A DNA stretch of 64,000 nucleotides from Crocinitomicaceae bacterium (GCA_023957475.1 JAMLHA010000010.1:1-64000), one strand, 5' to 3'. Counted from the first letter of the stretch, positions 24,934 to 34,147 are shown. Notes: generated by a model not told the origin, from the letters alone. Numbers and translations are program-made.

Positions 24934-26211
24934 ATGGCTAAAATATTTCAAGGGGATAGCACCTCTTCAAGCAAAATCGTTTTTACTTTTGATGGCAAAT
25001 ACGTTTACCAAGGCGACAGCACATCTTCAAGTAAAAGAATATACACTTGGGATGGTAAACACATTTTTCAAGGAGACAGCACTTCTTCAAGTAAGATAAT
25101 GTATACTTGGGATGGAAAATACCTCTATCAAGGCGACTCTACTTCATCAAGTAAAAGACTTTATACTTGGGATGGAAAATACTTTTACCAAGGTGACAGC
25201 AGTTCCTCAAGTAAAAGAATTTACACTTTTGATGGAAAACATTTGTATCAAGGTGATTCCACTTCTTCAAGTAGAATAATGTATACTTTTGATTCACCAG
25301 TTCCGCCAGCAGGGCATATTCAGCAAGTTGTTTTAGCAAATTCACCTGTATCTCAAGAGGTGTTGAATGTCTTAAACAGTATGAATATTCCAAACGGAAT
25401 AAAAAACCAAATCAACAATGCACAAACAGGTGTTTCTGCTATGACGTATTTGAACAACGAAATATCCTTTGCATCAACAGAACGAAATAGTCTGATTGAT
25501 GAGCGTATTCGTTTATTCTTAAATGATACGTTAATTCAAAATCCTTTGGACAGCATCGCTATAATCCTAAAAGAGGAAAAAAGGGAAATACGTAAAAAAC
25601 AGCTTTGTGATACTTACATTGGCAAAGGTGATACTGTTAAAGCCACTGAAACAAGAGATACTTTAGCATTGGAATATGGATATAATAATTACGTAAAAAT
25701 GGCTGATGTTCAACTAGAAGTTTTTAGTTTGCCTTCATCTTGCTTTGCGGTTATTACCGACCCCAACATTAAACAGGAAGTAGAATACGTGGCTTACGAC
25801 CCTAACGACCGCATCAATGCTGTTCGTGGAGAAGCCCTGCTTGCCGTTGCTTTTGATAGTTTATTTTTAGCGAACATAGAACCGCTTGAACCCATCGGCA
25901 GCGGTTTACGAATGGGACAGAATAATCTAGAACAGCAAAAAGTTTCAGCTAAAGAAAGTTCTTTATCTATCTATCCGAATCCTTCGGATGGTGGTATCGT
26001 AAACTTAGAAATTAAAGGTGATGAATTGTTAAACAATGTAAGCCTTGAAATCTATACTATCACAGGTCAGTTAGTTGCTTCGTATTCGTTCAGTGGTGAG
26101 AACAGAATGGTTACTATAAACACCAACAAATTAATACCCGGTGTTTATTTTGTAAAACTGTTCAGCAATACCCAACTTATCGAAACTAAAAAACTCTTGA
26201 TTAATAATTAA
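24934..26211 (+). CDS. T9SS type A sorting-domain protein with 20-residue repeats
   Basis: 425 residues. Residues 5-124 hold six near-perfect 20-residue units of the form [YF]QGDSTSSSKRIYTWDGKHI. A helical middle part follows, and residues 345-425 form the type IX secretion C-terminal signal: SLSIYPNPSDGG, then VSLEIYTITGQLV, and LIPGVYFVKLFS with a KKLLINN end. Such proteins are moved over the outer membrane and fixed on the surface. Odd: from ATG 24934 there is no signal peptide, which T9SS cargo needs; the first gene part may be lost or fused. A reading frame from 24851 overlaps in another phase and may mark the old 5' end. Confidence 0.75.
   Translation: MAKIFQGDSTSSSKIVFTFDGKYVYQGDSTSSSKRIYTWDGKHIFQGDSTSSSKIMYTWDGKYLYQGDSTSSSKRLYTWDGKYFYQGDSSSSSKRIYTFDGKHLYQGDSTSSSRIMYTFDSPVPPAGHIQQVVLANSPVSQEVLNVLNSMNIPNGIKNQINNAQTGVSAMTYLNNEISFASTERNSLIDERIRLFLNDTLIQNPLDSIAIILKEEKREIRKKQLCDTYIGKGDTVKATETRDTLALEYGYNNYVKMADVQLEVFSLPSSCFAVITDPNIKQEVEYVAYDPNDRINAVRGEALLAVAFDSLFLANIEPLEPIGSGLRMGQNNLEQQKVSAKESSLSIYPNPSDGGIVNLEIKGDELLNNVSLEIYTITGQLVASYSFSGENRMVTINTNKLIPGVYFVKLFSNTQLIETKKLLINN
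24946..25305 (+). repeat. Six tandem 60-bp repeats within the T9SS protein gene
   Basis: Six copies of a 60-bp unit encode the QGDSTSSSK..YTWDGK repeats. Synonymous differences among copies are scattered, so the array is not the product of a very recent duplication. Copy number could vary between strains. Confidence 0.85.
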
Positions 26212-26218
26212 ATTTCAA

Positions 26219-26254
26219 ATCCCTGTTCTGCCAAGCAGAACAGGGATTATTTTT
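26219..26254 (+). terminator. Intrinsic terminator between the two T9SS genes
   Basis: A perfect 12-bp stem, ATCCCTGTTCTG with CAGAACAGGGAT, 5-nt loop, then TATTTTTAT. It ends directly at the ATG of the next gene (26255), so the next gene needs read-through or its ribosome site lies in the terminator tail. Confidence 0.8.
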
Positions 26255-28171
26255 ATGAAACGATTCGTTTTACATATCGCTTTGTTTTTTTCTTTCCTTG
26301 TTATAAGAGTCAATTTTGTTTCTGCCCAAAATCTTTTCCATCAGGATATTTTTTATGGCGGAGTTACGGCTGGTGGGTTTTCAACAGGGCAAGGACAAGG
26401 TTCAGGTACTTTAAACCTATACATTGAACCAGGTAGCACCATTAGAAAAGCCTATTTGTTTTCGTATAGGCAAGGCTACGCTCCCGCAGTACCAATTACA
26501 GTAAACAGCACTCCTTATGTTTTCGATACAATTAATTGTGTTATGACCGCATCTCATATAAGTCCTCTTGTTAATCCGATAAAACTTTATTTTAAAGATA
26601 TCACAACAGATTTAAATACTGTCATTACTTCAACTTTTAATATAACCATTCCTAATCAGTTTGGACTTCCTATTGGTTGGGGTTGGTTTACTGCGTTTAT
26701 TTACATTGAATACGAAAACCTTTCTTTACCAAAAGTTGCTTCATCGCTTTTTATTAATGATAAAGATTTTAACGGGAATGAATCCTACTCTATGGCAGGA
26801 ATGAATCCGATAAATACTGCTAATCCAGTTGGTTTATCATTAATGATAGACAGGGCTTGCAACAATACTAATGATGGTACAATTGTAACATTAAACAGTA
26901 ACAATCTTGGTATTATTGGAACTCCTGATGCCGTTAATAATCTTTTTTCGTGTAGTGGAACAAAAGGACATTTTTATTATCAAAACAATACCTTATTTGG
27001 CTTAGATGATGATACGGCAAACAATACTATGAATGGAGCAGATGCTTTAGCTGATATTTCTTCGTATATTTTAAATGGGTCAACTGGTTTTACAACTAAT
27101 TTAAATCTTAATATACTAGGAGGTGATCCAAATTCTAATCTTCTTTTCATCAACGCCTATACCACACCCTGCGATACTATTACAACTAGCATTATAACTG
27201 ATACCGTAATTTGTAAAGGTGATAGCATACAGCTTTTAGCAAGCGGTGGTACTAATTATTATTGGCTGCCTGCCACGGGCTTGGATAATTCAAACATTGC
27301 CAACCCTATGGCTTCACCTGATAGCACCACGCTATACATTGTTCGTATTGAAGATAGTTTAGACTGCTCCCGTACAGAAAAAGTATTGGTAAAGGTTAAT
27401 GAACCTCCTAAAATAAGTGCTATTAATATCACTCCTTCGGTTTGTGGTAATGATGATGGAAAGATAATTATTTCTGCAAGCGGAGCAAATTCATTGCAAT
27501 ATTCAATCGGCAATGGCTTTCAAAATAGTAACACCTTTGCTAACCTGTCTACAGGCAATTACACCCTTAGCATTTTAGACAACAATGGCTGCTCTTTTGA
27601 CTCCACTGTTTTTGTACCTGAGATAAATCCGGTAAGTGCTTTATTTAACGCTAATCCTGAAATTGGAGTTGAACCCCTTTTTGTTGACTTAAATAATCAA
27701 TCAAACAATGCAAATAATTATGTTTGGTATGTTGACAATATTTCTTTTTCAAATTCTTACAATACCTCTTACACCTTTGACAGTTCTGGAGTTTATACAA
27801 TAATGCTCATCGCCTATAACAACCTGCCCCAATGTGCCGACACGTTTTCTTTGCAAATCATAGTGTACGACTCTTTAATGATTCAAATACCAAATGTTTT
27901 TACTCCTAACAATGACGGCATTAATGACAATTTCTCTATAAAAGTGAAGGGTATTAAAGAAATATCATTTTCTGTTTTTAACCGTTGGGGAAATTTATTG
28001 ACAGAATATAGCAACACAATTACTGTAAGCCCAACGACAATTGATTTATGGGACGGACGGACTTCGGCAGGGGAAAAAGTTTCTGATGGTGTTTACTTTT
28101 ACATTATCTATGTAACCGATATACAAGACAAAAAACATAATTTTAATGGAACAATTCATTTATTCAGATGA
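26255..28171 (+). CDS. T9SS type B sorting-domain surface protein with PKD-like domain
   Basis: 638 residues. It has a signal peptide (MKRFVLHIALFFSFLVIRVNFVSAQ), a large N-terminal beta region (about 30-310), Ig-like/HYR-type repeats (DTVICKGDSIQLLASGGTNYYWLP), a PKD-like domain (FNANPEIGVEPLFVDLNNQSNNANNYVWYVD) and the CHU_C gliding-motility C-terminal domain (IPNVFTPNNDGINDNF, FNRWGNLL, WDGRTSAGEKVSDGVYFY). It is exported by the type IX system and attached to the surface, with a probable adhesive role. It is the last gene of cassette 5. Confidence 0.85.
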   Translation: MKRFVLHIALFFSFLVIRVNFVSAQNLFHQDIFYGGVTAGGFSTGQGQGSGTLNLYIEPGSTIRKAYLFSYRQGYAPAVPITVNSTPYVFDTINCVMTASHISPLVNPIKLYFKDITTDLNTVITSTFNITIPNQFGLPIGWGWFTAFIYIEYENLSLPKVASSLFINDKDFNGNESYSMAGMNPINTANPVGLSLMIDRACNNTNDGTIVTLNSNNLGIIGTPDAVNNLFSCSGTKGHFYYQNNTLFGLDDDTANNTMNGADALADISSYILNGSTGFTTNLNLNILGGDPNSNLLFINAYTTPCDTITTSIITDTVICKGDSIQLLASGGTNYYWLPATGLDNSNIANPMASPDSTTLYIVRIEDSLDCSRTEKVLVKVNEPPKISAINITPSVCGNDDGKIIISASGANSLQYSIGNGFQNSNTFANLSTGNYTLSILDNNGCSFDSTVFVPEINPVSALFNANPEIGVEPLFVDLNNQSNNANNYVWYVDNISFSNSYNTSYTFDSSGVYTIMLIAYNNLPQCADTFSLQIIVYDSLMIQIPNVFTPNNDGINDNFSIKVKGIKEISFSVFNRWGNLLTEYSNTITVSPTTIDLWDGRTSAGEKVSDGVYFYIIYVTDIQDKKHNFNGTIHLFR

Positions 28172-28221
28172 CATGAAAATGAGGAAAACCAAGAAGTAGC
28201 ACCGAAGGTAAACTAATTGCC

Positions 28222-28292
28222 AATGCTGGTCATACACATTTGCAAAGCCACGAAAAATCTGCCCACACTCCAAAGCTTTGCAAAAGAGCATT
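28222..28292 (+). repeat. Second-type palindrome after cassette 5 genes
   Basis: AATGCT (28222-28227) pairs with AGCATT (28287-28292), and TTTGCAAAG (28239-28247) with CTTTGCAAA (28276-28284). A similar palindrome lies at 39892-39957, also after the last gene of a cassette and before an attC-like site. It lacks the AAC and GTT boxes. It may be a decayed recombination site or an RNA-level element. Confidence 0.6.
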
Positions 28293-28322
28293 CCCTCCGA
28301 CACACGGACAGAATTGCACGAT

Positions 28323-28457
28323 TTGCTAACATGGGCTAAAATCAAGTGGGCATTTGTAGGTCATTCAAGTTCAGTACTTTTTATCTACTTTTGTGGTGGT
28401 GGACAATGAAGTGGTTATCAATTGCCCACCAGCTTTTAGCCCAAGCCCGTTAGCTAC
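28323..28457 (+). other. attC-like site 5 (closes segment 5)
   Basis: 135 bp. Left box TTTGCTAAC region (28322-28330), right box GTTAGCTAC (28449-28457). Inner arms GGGCTAAAA with TTTTAGCCC and GTGGGCA with TGCCCAC pair perfectly. The left box does not fit the segment start GTTATGCGT at 24780, so a boundary has probably been lost within segment 5. Confidence 0.78.
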
Positions 28458-28485
28458 AATGCGTGAAAACCGAAATAAAACGACA

Positions 28486-29847
28486 ATGACAAAAACAACA
28501 TATTTATTTTTTTCTTTTTTGTTTTGCTTAACAAGCTACTCACAAAACTTAACAGGTAAGTGGAAACTTAATGCTAACATTCAAGGTATGGGCGAAATAC
28601 AAATGTTGCTTGACTTTTCAAAAACAACTGACACAACATTTTATGCTTCATCAAGACCTAAAGCATTAAAAGATATTATCGGAGGTATAAAGTACGCTGT
28701 TGCTAAAAACAATAAAATCTATAAAAACGGGGCTATTGTTCATATTTACAAAGGTGTTATCAGAGAAGACAGTTTAAGAGGTGTTTTGACAACACCAATG
28801 ATGAACTTGTATTTTGCAGCAGAGTTAAAAAATGGAAAAATGAGAGGTGCTTTATTTGGCGCAGACAAAACCAAAACATATTACGAATTTACGGCTGAAC
28901 CTTACGACAAAGAATTTGTGAATTATGATTATGTATCACTAATTGCAAGTATAAAAAACACATTTCAAAAAAATATTTACGATTCGGAAATTCTGAAAAC
29001 AAAAGAATGGACAGACTTTTTTAAATCGTTAGACGACATTGCTCCAAAAATTCACGATGATTTAGAAATGTATATGGACTTTTCATTTTTGGCGGGTAAA
29101 ATTAAAATGTCGCACATTGCGATTTTAAAAAATAATCCTTGGGACAGTTACGATGACGAAGACACCTCAAAATATGTTACACAAGTATCTCACAAAATGA
29201 TTAACGAAAAAACAGCATACATAAAATTTGAAGGTTTTCAATTAGCTGACACGTTAGTTGTTCGACAGTTTTTCAGAACAATCATTGAACAAAAAATTCC
29301 AAATTTAATTTACGACCTTAGAGGTTGTAGCGGAGGCGACTATTCATCAATGTTTTTAGCACAATATTTGACAAATGAAACAAATGAAGCAGGTTTCTTC
29401 ATTGGCAATAAATATTATCAAAGTAATCGTAACTTGCCAGATGAAAATACAATCAAGAATTTACCCGACTACAACGGAAAATCACTAAAAGAATTTTTGC
29501 AAACTATTGTGGACAACGGTTTATTGAAAGGTAAAGTTTCACCCGACAGAGAACTTCATTATAACGGGAAAGTGTATACACTTATTGACAATAACTCTGC
29601 AAGTGCGACTGAGCCGATTGCCTATTTTTTAAAACAGCATAATTTAGCAACTTTGGTAGGCGAAACAACAGCAGGAAAAATGTTATCATCAACAGTAATT
29701 ACAGTAAAAGACAAATGGAGTTTAATGCTTCCTATTGCGGACTATTACACGTCCGCCAGATTTCGCATTGAACAAAATGGTGTAAGTCCGAACATTAAAG
29801 TAAAATCAAAAGACGCATTAGATTATGTATTAAAAATCGCACAGTAG
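28486..29847 (+). CDS. S41 family peptidase, exported
   Basis: 453 residues from ATG 28486 (signal peptide MTKTTYLFFSFLFCLTSYSQ); an upstream in-frame start would put 31 polar residues before the signal and is rejected. Residues about 20-140 form a lipocalin-like N-terminal domain (LTGKWKLNANIQGMGEIQMLLDF). The tail-specific protease domain follows with YIKFEGFQ, NLIYDLRGCSGGDYSSM and the catalytic Ser in YTLIDNNSASATEP. It probably degrades peptides outside the cytoplasm. Its stop codon lies inside the left box of the next attC-like site. Confidence 0.85.
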   Translation: MTKTTYLFFSFLFCLTSYSQNLTGKWKLNANIQGMGEIQMLLDFSKTTDTTFYASSRPKALKDIIGGIKYAVAKNNKIYKNGAIVHIYKGVIREDSLRGVLTTPMMNLYFAAELKNGKMRGALFGADKTKTYYEFTAEPYDKEFVNYDYVSLIASIKNTFQKNIYDSEILKTKEWTDFFKSLDDIAPKIHDDLEMYMDFSFLAGKIKMSHIAILKNNPWDSYDDEDTSKYVTQVSHKMINEKTAYIKFEGFQLADTLVVRQFFRTIIEQKIPNLIYDLRGCSGGDYSSMFLAQYLTNETNEAGFFIGNKYYQSNRNLPDENTIKNLPDYNGKSLKEFLQTIVDNGLLKGKVSPDRELHYNGKVYTLIDNNSASATEPIAYFLKQHNLATLVGETTAGKMLSSTVITVKDKWSLMLPIADYYTSARFRIEQNGVSPNIKVKSKDALDYVLKIAQ

Positions 29848-29979
29848 CTAACATCGTATTGGCAATAGGCGGGCTAAACGGCTTCGTATCAACGATAGTG
29901 CAAAATTCAACTTTCGTTCTTCGATTAAAGTTCAGTGCTAAAAATCCCGCCCATCGCCAATACGAGGCACGTTATGGGC
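29844..29979 (+). other. attC-like site 6 (closes cassette 6)
   Basis: 136 bp. Left box GTAGCTAAC (29844-29852), exact complement of the cassette start GTTAGCTAC at 28449. Right box GTTATGGGC (29971-29979). Inner arms CGTATTGGCAATAGGCGGG and CCCGCCCATCGCCAATACG pair in 17 of 19. Confidence 0.85.
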
Positions 29980-30063
29980 AAGTGTAACGGACGACCGTAA
30001 AAAGTAAAACAATGATTGACACGAAATTATTTTGACAATTAACTTTATCATTTGCCTACACAA

Positions 30064-30858
30064 ATGAAAATTCAGATTTTTAAATATAAATCCACACACC
30101 CAATAATTCACGAAATCCGATTGATACAATCAGATAGTGCTACTGATACACTTACCCATTTCATTCCACCATTAGGGAATCCTGAACTTTTATTTTACAT
30201 CGGGACTGAGAGCCAAATCAAAAATACAACATGCAAAAATGGTTTCATAAAAGGACAATATACATCTATTCAAAAAATTGATTTTATTCCTAACTATCAT
30301 TTTCTTTCTGTTTCGCTTTATCCTTACGGACTTAAACAATTATTTAATGTCAATGCAAGTGATTTTGTAAACACGGTTGTTGACATAGAAGCACATCCCT
30401 TAACAAATTCGCTATTAAATCTTTTCCAAAACAGAAAAGAGATTGAAGCTTCATTTATTGAAGAACTTGGACAAAAAATCAGCACGTTCCCTTTGTATCC
30501 TGTTTCATCAATAACAAAAGATTTTATTAAAACTGCTGAACACAGAGATATTTCGCATTCGGTTAAGGTCATTGCCAAAGAAAAAGGACTTGGATTGCGC
30601 ACGCTACAAAGAAACTTTAAAACTGAAGTTGGATTAACTACAAAGGAATATTTACGCATTATCCGAATGAAAAGAATTGAACAACGACTAAAAGATAAAC
30701 CCAACGTGTTTGAACTGATTTCAGATTTTGATTTTGCCGACCAATCACATTTTATCAGAGAAGTAAAACAATGGCGAAATTATGCACCATGTGAGCTGTT
30801 AAAACGAAAATTATTGCTGTCCGACCAATTAGCAACTCCAGAAATTATCAAAATTTAA
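30064..30858 (+). CDS. AraC-family transcriptional regulator
   Basis: 264 residues from ATG 30064. The N-terminal 150 residues form a sensor-like domain similar to DUF6597-type AraC regulators (HPIIHEIRLIQSDSATDTLTHFIPP, ELLFYIG). Residues 165-255 hold the two HTH of AraC proteins: VKVIAKEKGLGLRTLQRNFKTEVGLTTKEYLRIIRMKR and LISDFDFADQSHFIREVKQWRNYAPCEL. It is the first gene of cassette 7 and precedes a methyltransferase and a DinB gene, which it may control. Confidence 0.87.
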   Translation: MKIQIFKYKSTHPIIHEIRLIQSDSATDTLTHFIPPLGNPELLFYIGTESQIKNTTCKNGFIKGQYTSIQKIDFIPNYHFLSVSLYPYGLKQLFNVNASDFVNTVVDIEAHPLTNSLLNLFQNRKEIEASFIEELGQKISTFPLYPVSSITKDFIKTAEHRDISHSVKVIAKEKGLGLRTLQRNFKTEVGLTTKEYLRIIRMKRIEQRLKDKPNVFELISDFDFADQSHFIREVKQWRNYAPCELLKRKLLLSDQLATPEIIKI

Positions 30859-30935
30859 TGTTGTCGCTTTTATACAATGAAAAATCATGTTTTCCATAGA
30901 ATTTTGTAACTTAATAACATTAAATCATTGTTAAT

Positions 30936-31709
30936 ATGAGGAGATTTCATGCATTAGAATGGGAGGATTTGAAGTGGTTCCCAACCAGTTGGAGAGATTT
31001 TGGCACAGATTATCTAAAATTCATAGCCACAAAGTTTGATATATACAAACCAATATTGCCGCTTATTCGCAAAGCAATGGAGAAGAGTGAACAAAACCAC
31101 TGGGTAGATCTGGCTTCAGGAGGAGGCAGCGCATTGGTTCAATTGGCAAAGGTGTTAAAAGCGGAAAATCCGGAATTGAAAATAACACTCACTGATTATT
31201 ATCCTAATATTCGAGCATTCGAATTGTTACAGAAGGAGTTTCCCACTATTTTTTCGTTTGAAAAAACATCAATCAATGCAATGCAACCTCCCAAACACTT
31301 AGAGGGTACACTTAAAACAATTTTTGGTGCTTTTCATCATTTTCGTCCAAAGGATGCAAAGCAAGTTTTGCAAGATACAATAGATTCCAATTCAACCATT
31401 GCAGTATTTGAACCGGTAGGTAGAAATATTGGAAGTTGGTTTTCTATGTTGTTTGTACCTCTTAACGTATTTGTTTTCACGCTTTTCATCAGACCCGTTA
31501 GATTAAAAGTTTTGCCATTTATATATCTTTTGCCTTTGGTGCCACTTTATATCCTATGGGACGGAATTGCTTCAATTTTACGGACTTATTCAGAAAAAGA
31601 ACTCAAAGCATTGGTAAGTTCCCTAAACAATACTGAGAGCTACCATTGGGAAATAGGAAAAACGAAAGGCGCAATGCCTATTCGATATTTAATTGGATAT
31701 AAGAAATGA
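30936..31709 (+). CDS. SAM-dependent methyltransferase, membrane-associated
   Basis: 257 residues. The class I SAM-binding loop is WVDLASGGGSALVQLAKVL (about residues 54-72) followed by an acidic residue in LTDYYPNI. GAFHHFRPKDAKQVL is a post-motif helix typical of small-molecule methylases. Unusually, residues about 165-210 are very hydrophobic (MLFVPLNVFVFTLFI and FIYLLPLVPLYILW) and could hold the protein at the membrane. The next gene overlaps it by four bases. Substrate unknown. Confidence 0.78.
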   Translation: MRRFHALEWEDLKWFPTSWRDFGTDYLKFIATKFDIYKPILPLIRKAMEKSEQNHWVDLASGGGSALVQLAKVLKAENPELKITLTDYYPNIRAFELLQKEFPTIFSFEKTSINAMQPPKHLEGTLKTIFGAFHHFRPKDAKQVLQDTIDSNSTIAVFEPVGRNIGSWFSMLFVPLNVFVFTLFIRPVRLKVLPFIYLLPLVPLYILWDGIASILRTYSEKELKALVSSLNNTESYHWEIGKTKGAMPIRYLIGYKK

Positions 31710-32254
31710 GTTGGAGTAGGGACATAGATAAGATTACTAAGGATTTCAATTCTCAATTTGGACATCTAAGCATCGAGCAATTGAATTGGAAACCTAATCA
31801 GCAAACGTGGAGTATTGCTCAAAATATGGAACATTTAATCGTAGTTAACGAAACGTATTATCCGGTTTTGGCTTCATTGAATATAAAGACATATAAAACA
31901 CCATTGATCGGCAAGATTGGTTTTATAGTTTCATTCTTAGGTAAGACTGTGCTTAATGCAGTTAAGCCCGACAGAAAGAAAAAGATGAAAACATTTTCTA
32001 TATGGGAGCCAACCAAAAGTGAAATCAATGACGATATCCTTAAACGATTTGAGAACCATCAGACCATACTAAAGCAAAAGATAGATGCATCGAAAGAATT
32101 TATTGAAAAAGGAGTGGTAATTTCATCACCTGCGAACAGAAATATTGTATATAAATTGGAAACGGCTTTTGATATTATTATTTCTCACGAGCAACGGCAT
32201 TTAGAACAAGCAAGAGAGATTTTGCTATTACTGACAAAGAATACCAGCCACTAA
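31706..32254 (+). CDS. DinB family protein
   Basis: 182 residues. The four-helix bundle of DinB/DUF664 proteins is suggested by LNWKPNQQTWSIAQNMEHLIVVNETYYPVL near the N-terminus (His of a metal site) and IIISHEQRHLEQAREILLLL at the end (two further His). Members are metal-dependent enzymes, often thiol transferases, or stress-related proteins of unknown activity. The start overlaps the methyltransferase gene (ATGA), and the stop lies inside the left box of the closing attC-like site. Confidence 0.8.
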   Translation: MSWSRDIDKITKDFNSQFGHLSIEQLNWKPNQQTWSIAQNMEHLIVVNETYYPVLASLNIKTYKTPLIGKIGFIVSFLGKTVLNAVKPDRKKKMKTFSIWEPTKSEINDDILKRFENHQTILKQKIDASKEFIEKGVVISSPANRNIVYKLETAFDIIISHEQRHLEQAREILLLLTKNTSH

Positions 32255-32383
32255 CAAACAAATTGGCAATAGAGCCGGTGAAGTGCTTCTATTGAGCTTT
32301 TGTTCAAGGTTGAAGAGTAGTAATTCAATTCAGCATTTGTGCTAAAAGTCGGCTCCATCGCCAATTTGCCGCACGTTAGCACT
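32247..32383 (+). other. attC-like site 7 (closes segment 7)
   Basis: 137 bp. Left box GCCACTAAC (32247-32255), right box GTTAGCACT (32375-32383). Inner arms CAAATTGGCAATAGAGCCGG and TCGGCTCCATCGCCAATTTG pair in 17 of 20. The left box does not match the start box GTTATGGGC at 29971, so segment 7 may be a fusion of two cassettes. No gene lies between here and hsdM at 32549; I see no clear promoter there. Confidence 0.82.
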
Positions 32384-32548
32384 CACCCTAAAAGACCGAC
32401 ACGACCAATAAAAACGAACAGAAAAATGACAGACAAAATGCCAACCCACCACCCTAAAAGCGGTCAAATGACAATTTGAAGGCAACTTGTGTCAGTAATG
32501 GAATTATAAAAACTAACTTTACGACCTAAAAAAATAAAGACAATCTCA

Positions 32549-34147
32549 ATGAGTGAAGAATATAAAAGAATACTAGAAGCCCAACTTTGGAACATTGCCA
32601 ATACGCTACGTGGCAAAATGAATGCTGACGAATTTCGTGACTACATTTTGGGTTTCATTTTCTATAAATACCTAAGCGAGAAAATGAACATTTTCGCTGA
32701 CGAAATATTGAAACAAGACGGCATTAAGTTCAAAGACATTACTCCAAAGACCGAAAACGGAGCAGCATTTATTGAAGCTATAAAGGAAGAAGCTTTGGAG
32801 AAATTGGGCTACTTTTTAAGACCCGAAGAACTCTTTACAGAAGTTGCCAAACGAGGCAAAGGCGACAATGAAGAGGATGGTCAAAACTTTGATGAAAGCA
32901 AAACCAATTTCATTTTAGAGGACTTACAAAAAATCCTTATCAATATCCAGTTGAGTACAATGGGTACTGAAAGTGAAGAAGATTATGAAAATCTCTTTGA
33001 GGATATGGATTTGAACAGTTCTAAATTGGGTAAAACTCCCGAAGCAAGAAATGCAATCATTGCAAAGGTGTTGACGCATCTTGACAAAATTGATTTCAAG
33101 TTAAATGACCTTAACGAAGTTGATGTATTAGGTGATGCTTACGAATACCTGATTGGGCAATTTGCCAGTGGAGCAGGTAAAAAAGCAGGTGAATTTTATA
33201 CCCCGCAACAAGTTTCTTCCATACTTGCAAAACTCGTAACGACAGGAAAACAAAAACTAAAATCGGTTTACGACCCCACTTGTGGTTCGGGTTCTTTGTT
33301 GCTTCGTGTGGCAAGAGAAGTAGAAGATGTAAGTAATTTTTACGGACAGGAAATGAACCGTACTACTTACAACCTTGCCCGAATGAATATGATTTTGCAC
33401 GGTGTACATTACCGCCAATTTGATATAAAGCAAGACGATACACTTGAACACCCACAGCACATTGACAAACAATTTGAAGCCATTGTAGCCAATCCGCCAT
33501 TTTCGGCTCAATGGAGTGCAAACCCTTTGTTTACAAGTGACGACCGCTTTAGCCAATACGGAAGACTAGCACCAAGCAGCAAAGCCGACTTTGCTTTTGT
33601 GCAACATATGATTTACCATTTGGCTGACAATGGCACTATGGCAATTGTATTGCCTCACGGTGCTTTGTTTCGTGGTGGTGCAGAGCAACACATTCGCAAG
33701 TATTTGATAGAAAACAAAAACTTTTTAGATGCTGTCATTGGCTTACCAGCCAATATATTTTACGGTACAAGCATTCCGACTTGTATTTTGGTTTTCAAAA
33801 AGTGCAGAGAAAATCCTGATGATATTTTATTTATTGATGCCAGCCAGCATTTTGAAAAGGTAAAAACCCAAAATGTATTGCGTAAGCAAGATATTGATTT
33901 GATTGTTGAAACCTACCGCAACAGAACAGAAACGCCAAAATACAGCAAGAAAGCAACTTTAGAAGAAATTGCGAAAAACGATTACAACCTGAACATACCA
34001 CGCTATGTAGATACGTTTGAGGCAGAAGAAAATATTGACATTGAAGCCATTGCCCAGGAAATAAAAGCATTGGACGAAACGATGGCTACTACAGACAAAA
34101 CCATTGCAACTTTTTGTGCTGAACTGAATATCTCAACACCTTTTTAA
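32549..34147 (+). CDS. hsdM: Type I restriction-modification system, methylase subunit
   Basis: 532 residues. The N-terminal HsdM domain (LWNIANTLRGKMNADEFRDYILGFIFYKYLSEK) is followed by the N6-adenine methylase domain with motif I YDPTCGSGSLLLRVA (about residue 241) and motif IV VANPPFSAQW (about 315). With HsdS it methylates the target; with HsdR it forms the nuclease complex. It opens the large cassette 8. Length and domain order are normal. Confidence 0.95.
   Translation: MSEEYKRILEAQLWNIANTLRGKMNADEFRDYILGFIFYKYLSEKMNIFADEILKQDGIKFKDITPKTENGAAFIEAIKEEALEKLGYFLRPEELFTEVAKRGKGDNEEDGQNFDESKTNFILEDLQKILINIQLSTMGTESEEDYENLFEDMDLNSSKLGKTPEARNAIIAKVLTHLDKIDFKLNDLNEVDVLGDAYEYLIGQFASGAGKKAGEFYTPQQVSSILAKLVTTGKQKLKSVYDPTCGSGSLLLRVAREVEDVSNFYGQEMNRTTYNLARMNMILHGVHYRQFDIKQDDTLEHPQHIDKQFEAIVANPPFSAQWSANPLFTSDDRFSQYGRLAPSSKADFAFVQHMIYHLADNGTMAIVLPHGALFRGGAEQHIRKYLIENKNFLDAVIGLPANIFYGTSIPTCILVFKKCRENPDDILFIDASQHFEKVKTQNVLRKQDIDLIVETYRNRTETPKYSKKATLEEIAKNDYNLNIPRYVDTFEAEENIDIEAIAQEIKALDETMATTDKTIATFCAELNISTPF

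Noticed and set aside
24851-25099. An 82-residue gene ahead of the T9SS repeat protein
   Set aside because: It overlaps the repeats in another frame; only the repeat frame gives a coherent protein. It may mark a lost 5' end and is noted there.
24946-25305. Regular 60-bp repeats as a possible CRISPR array
   Set aside because: The units are contiguous, in frame, and encode a protein repeat; there are no spacers.
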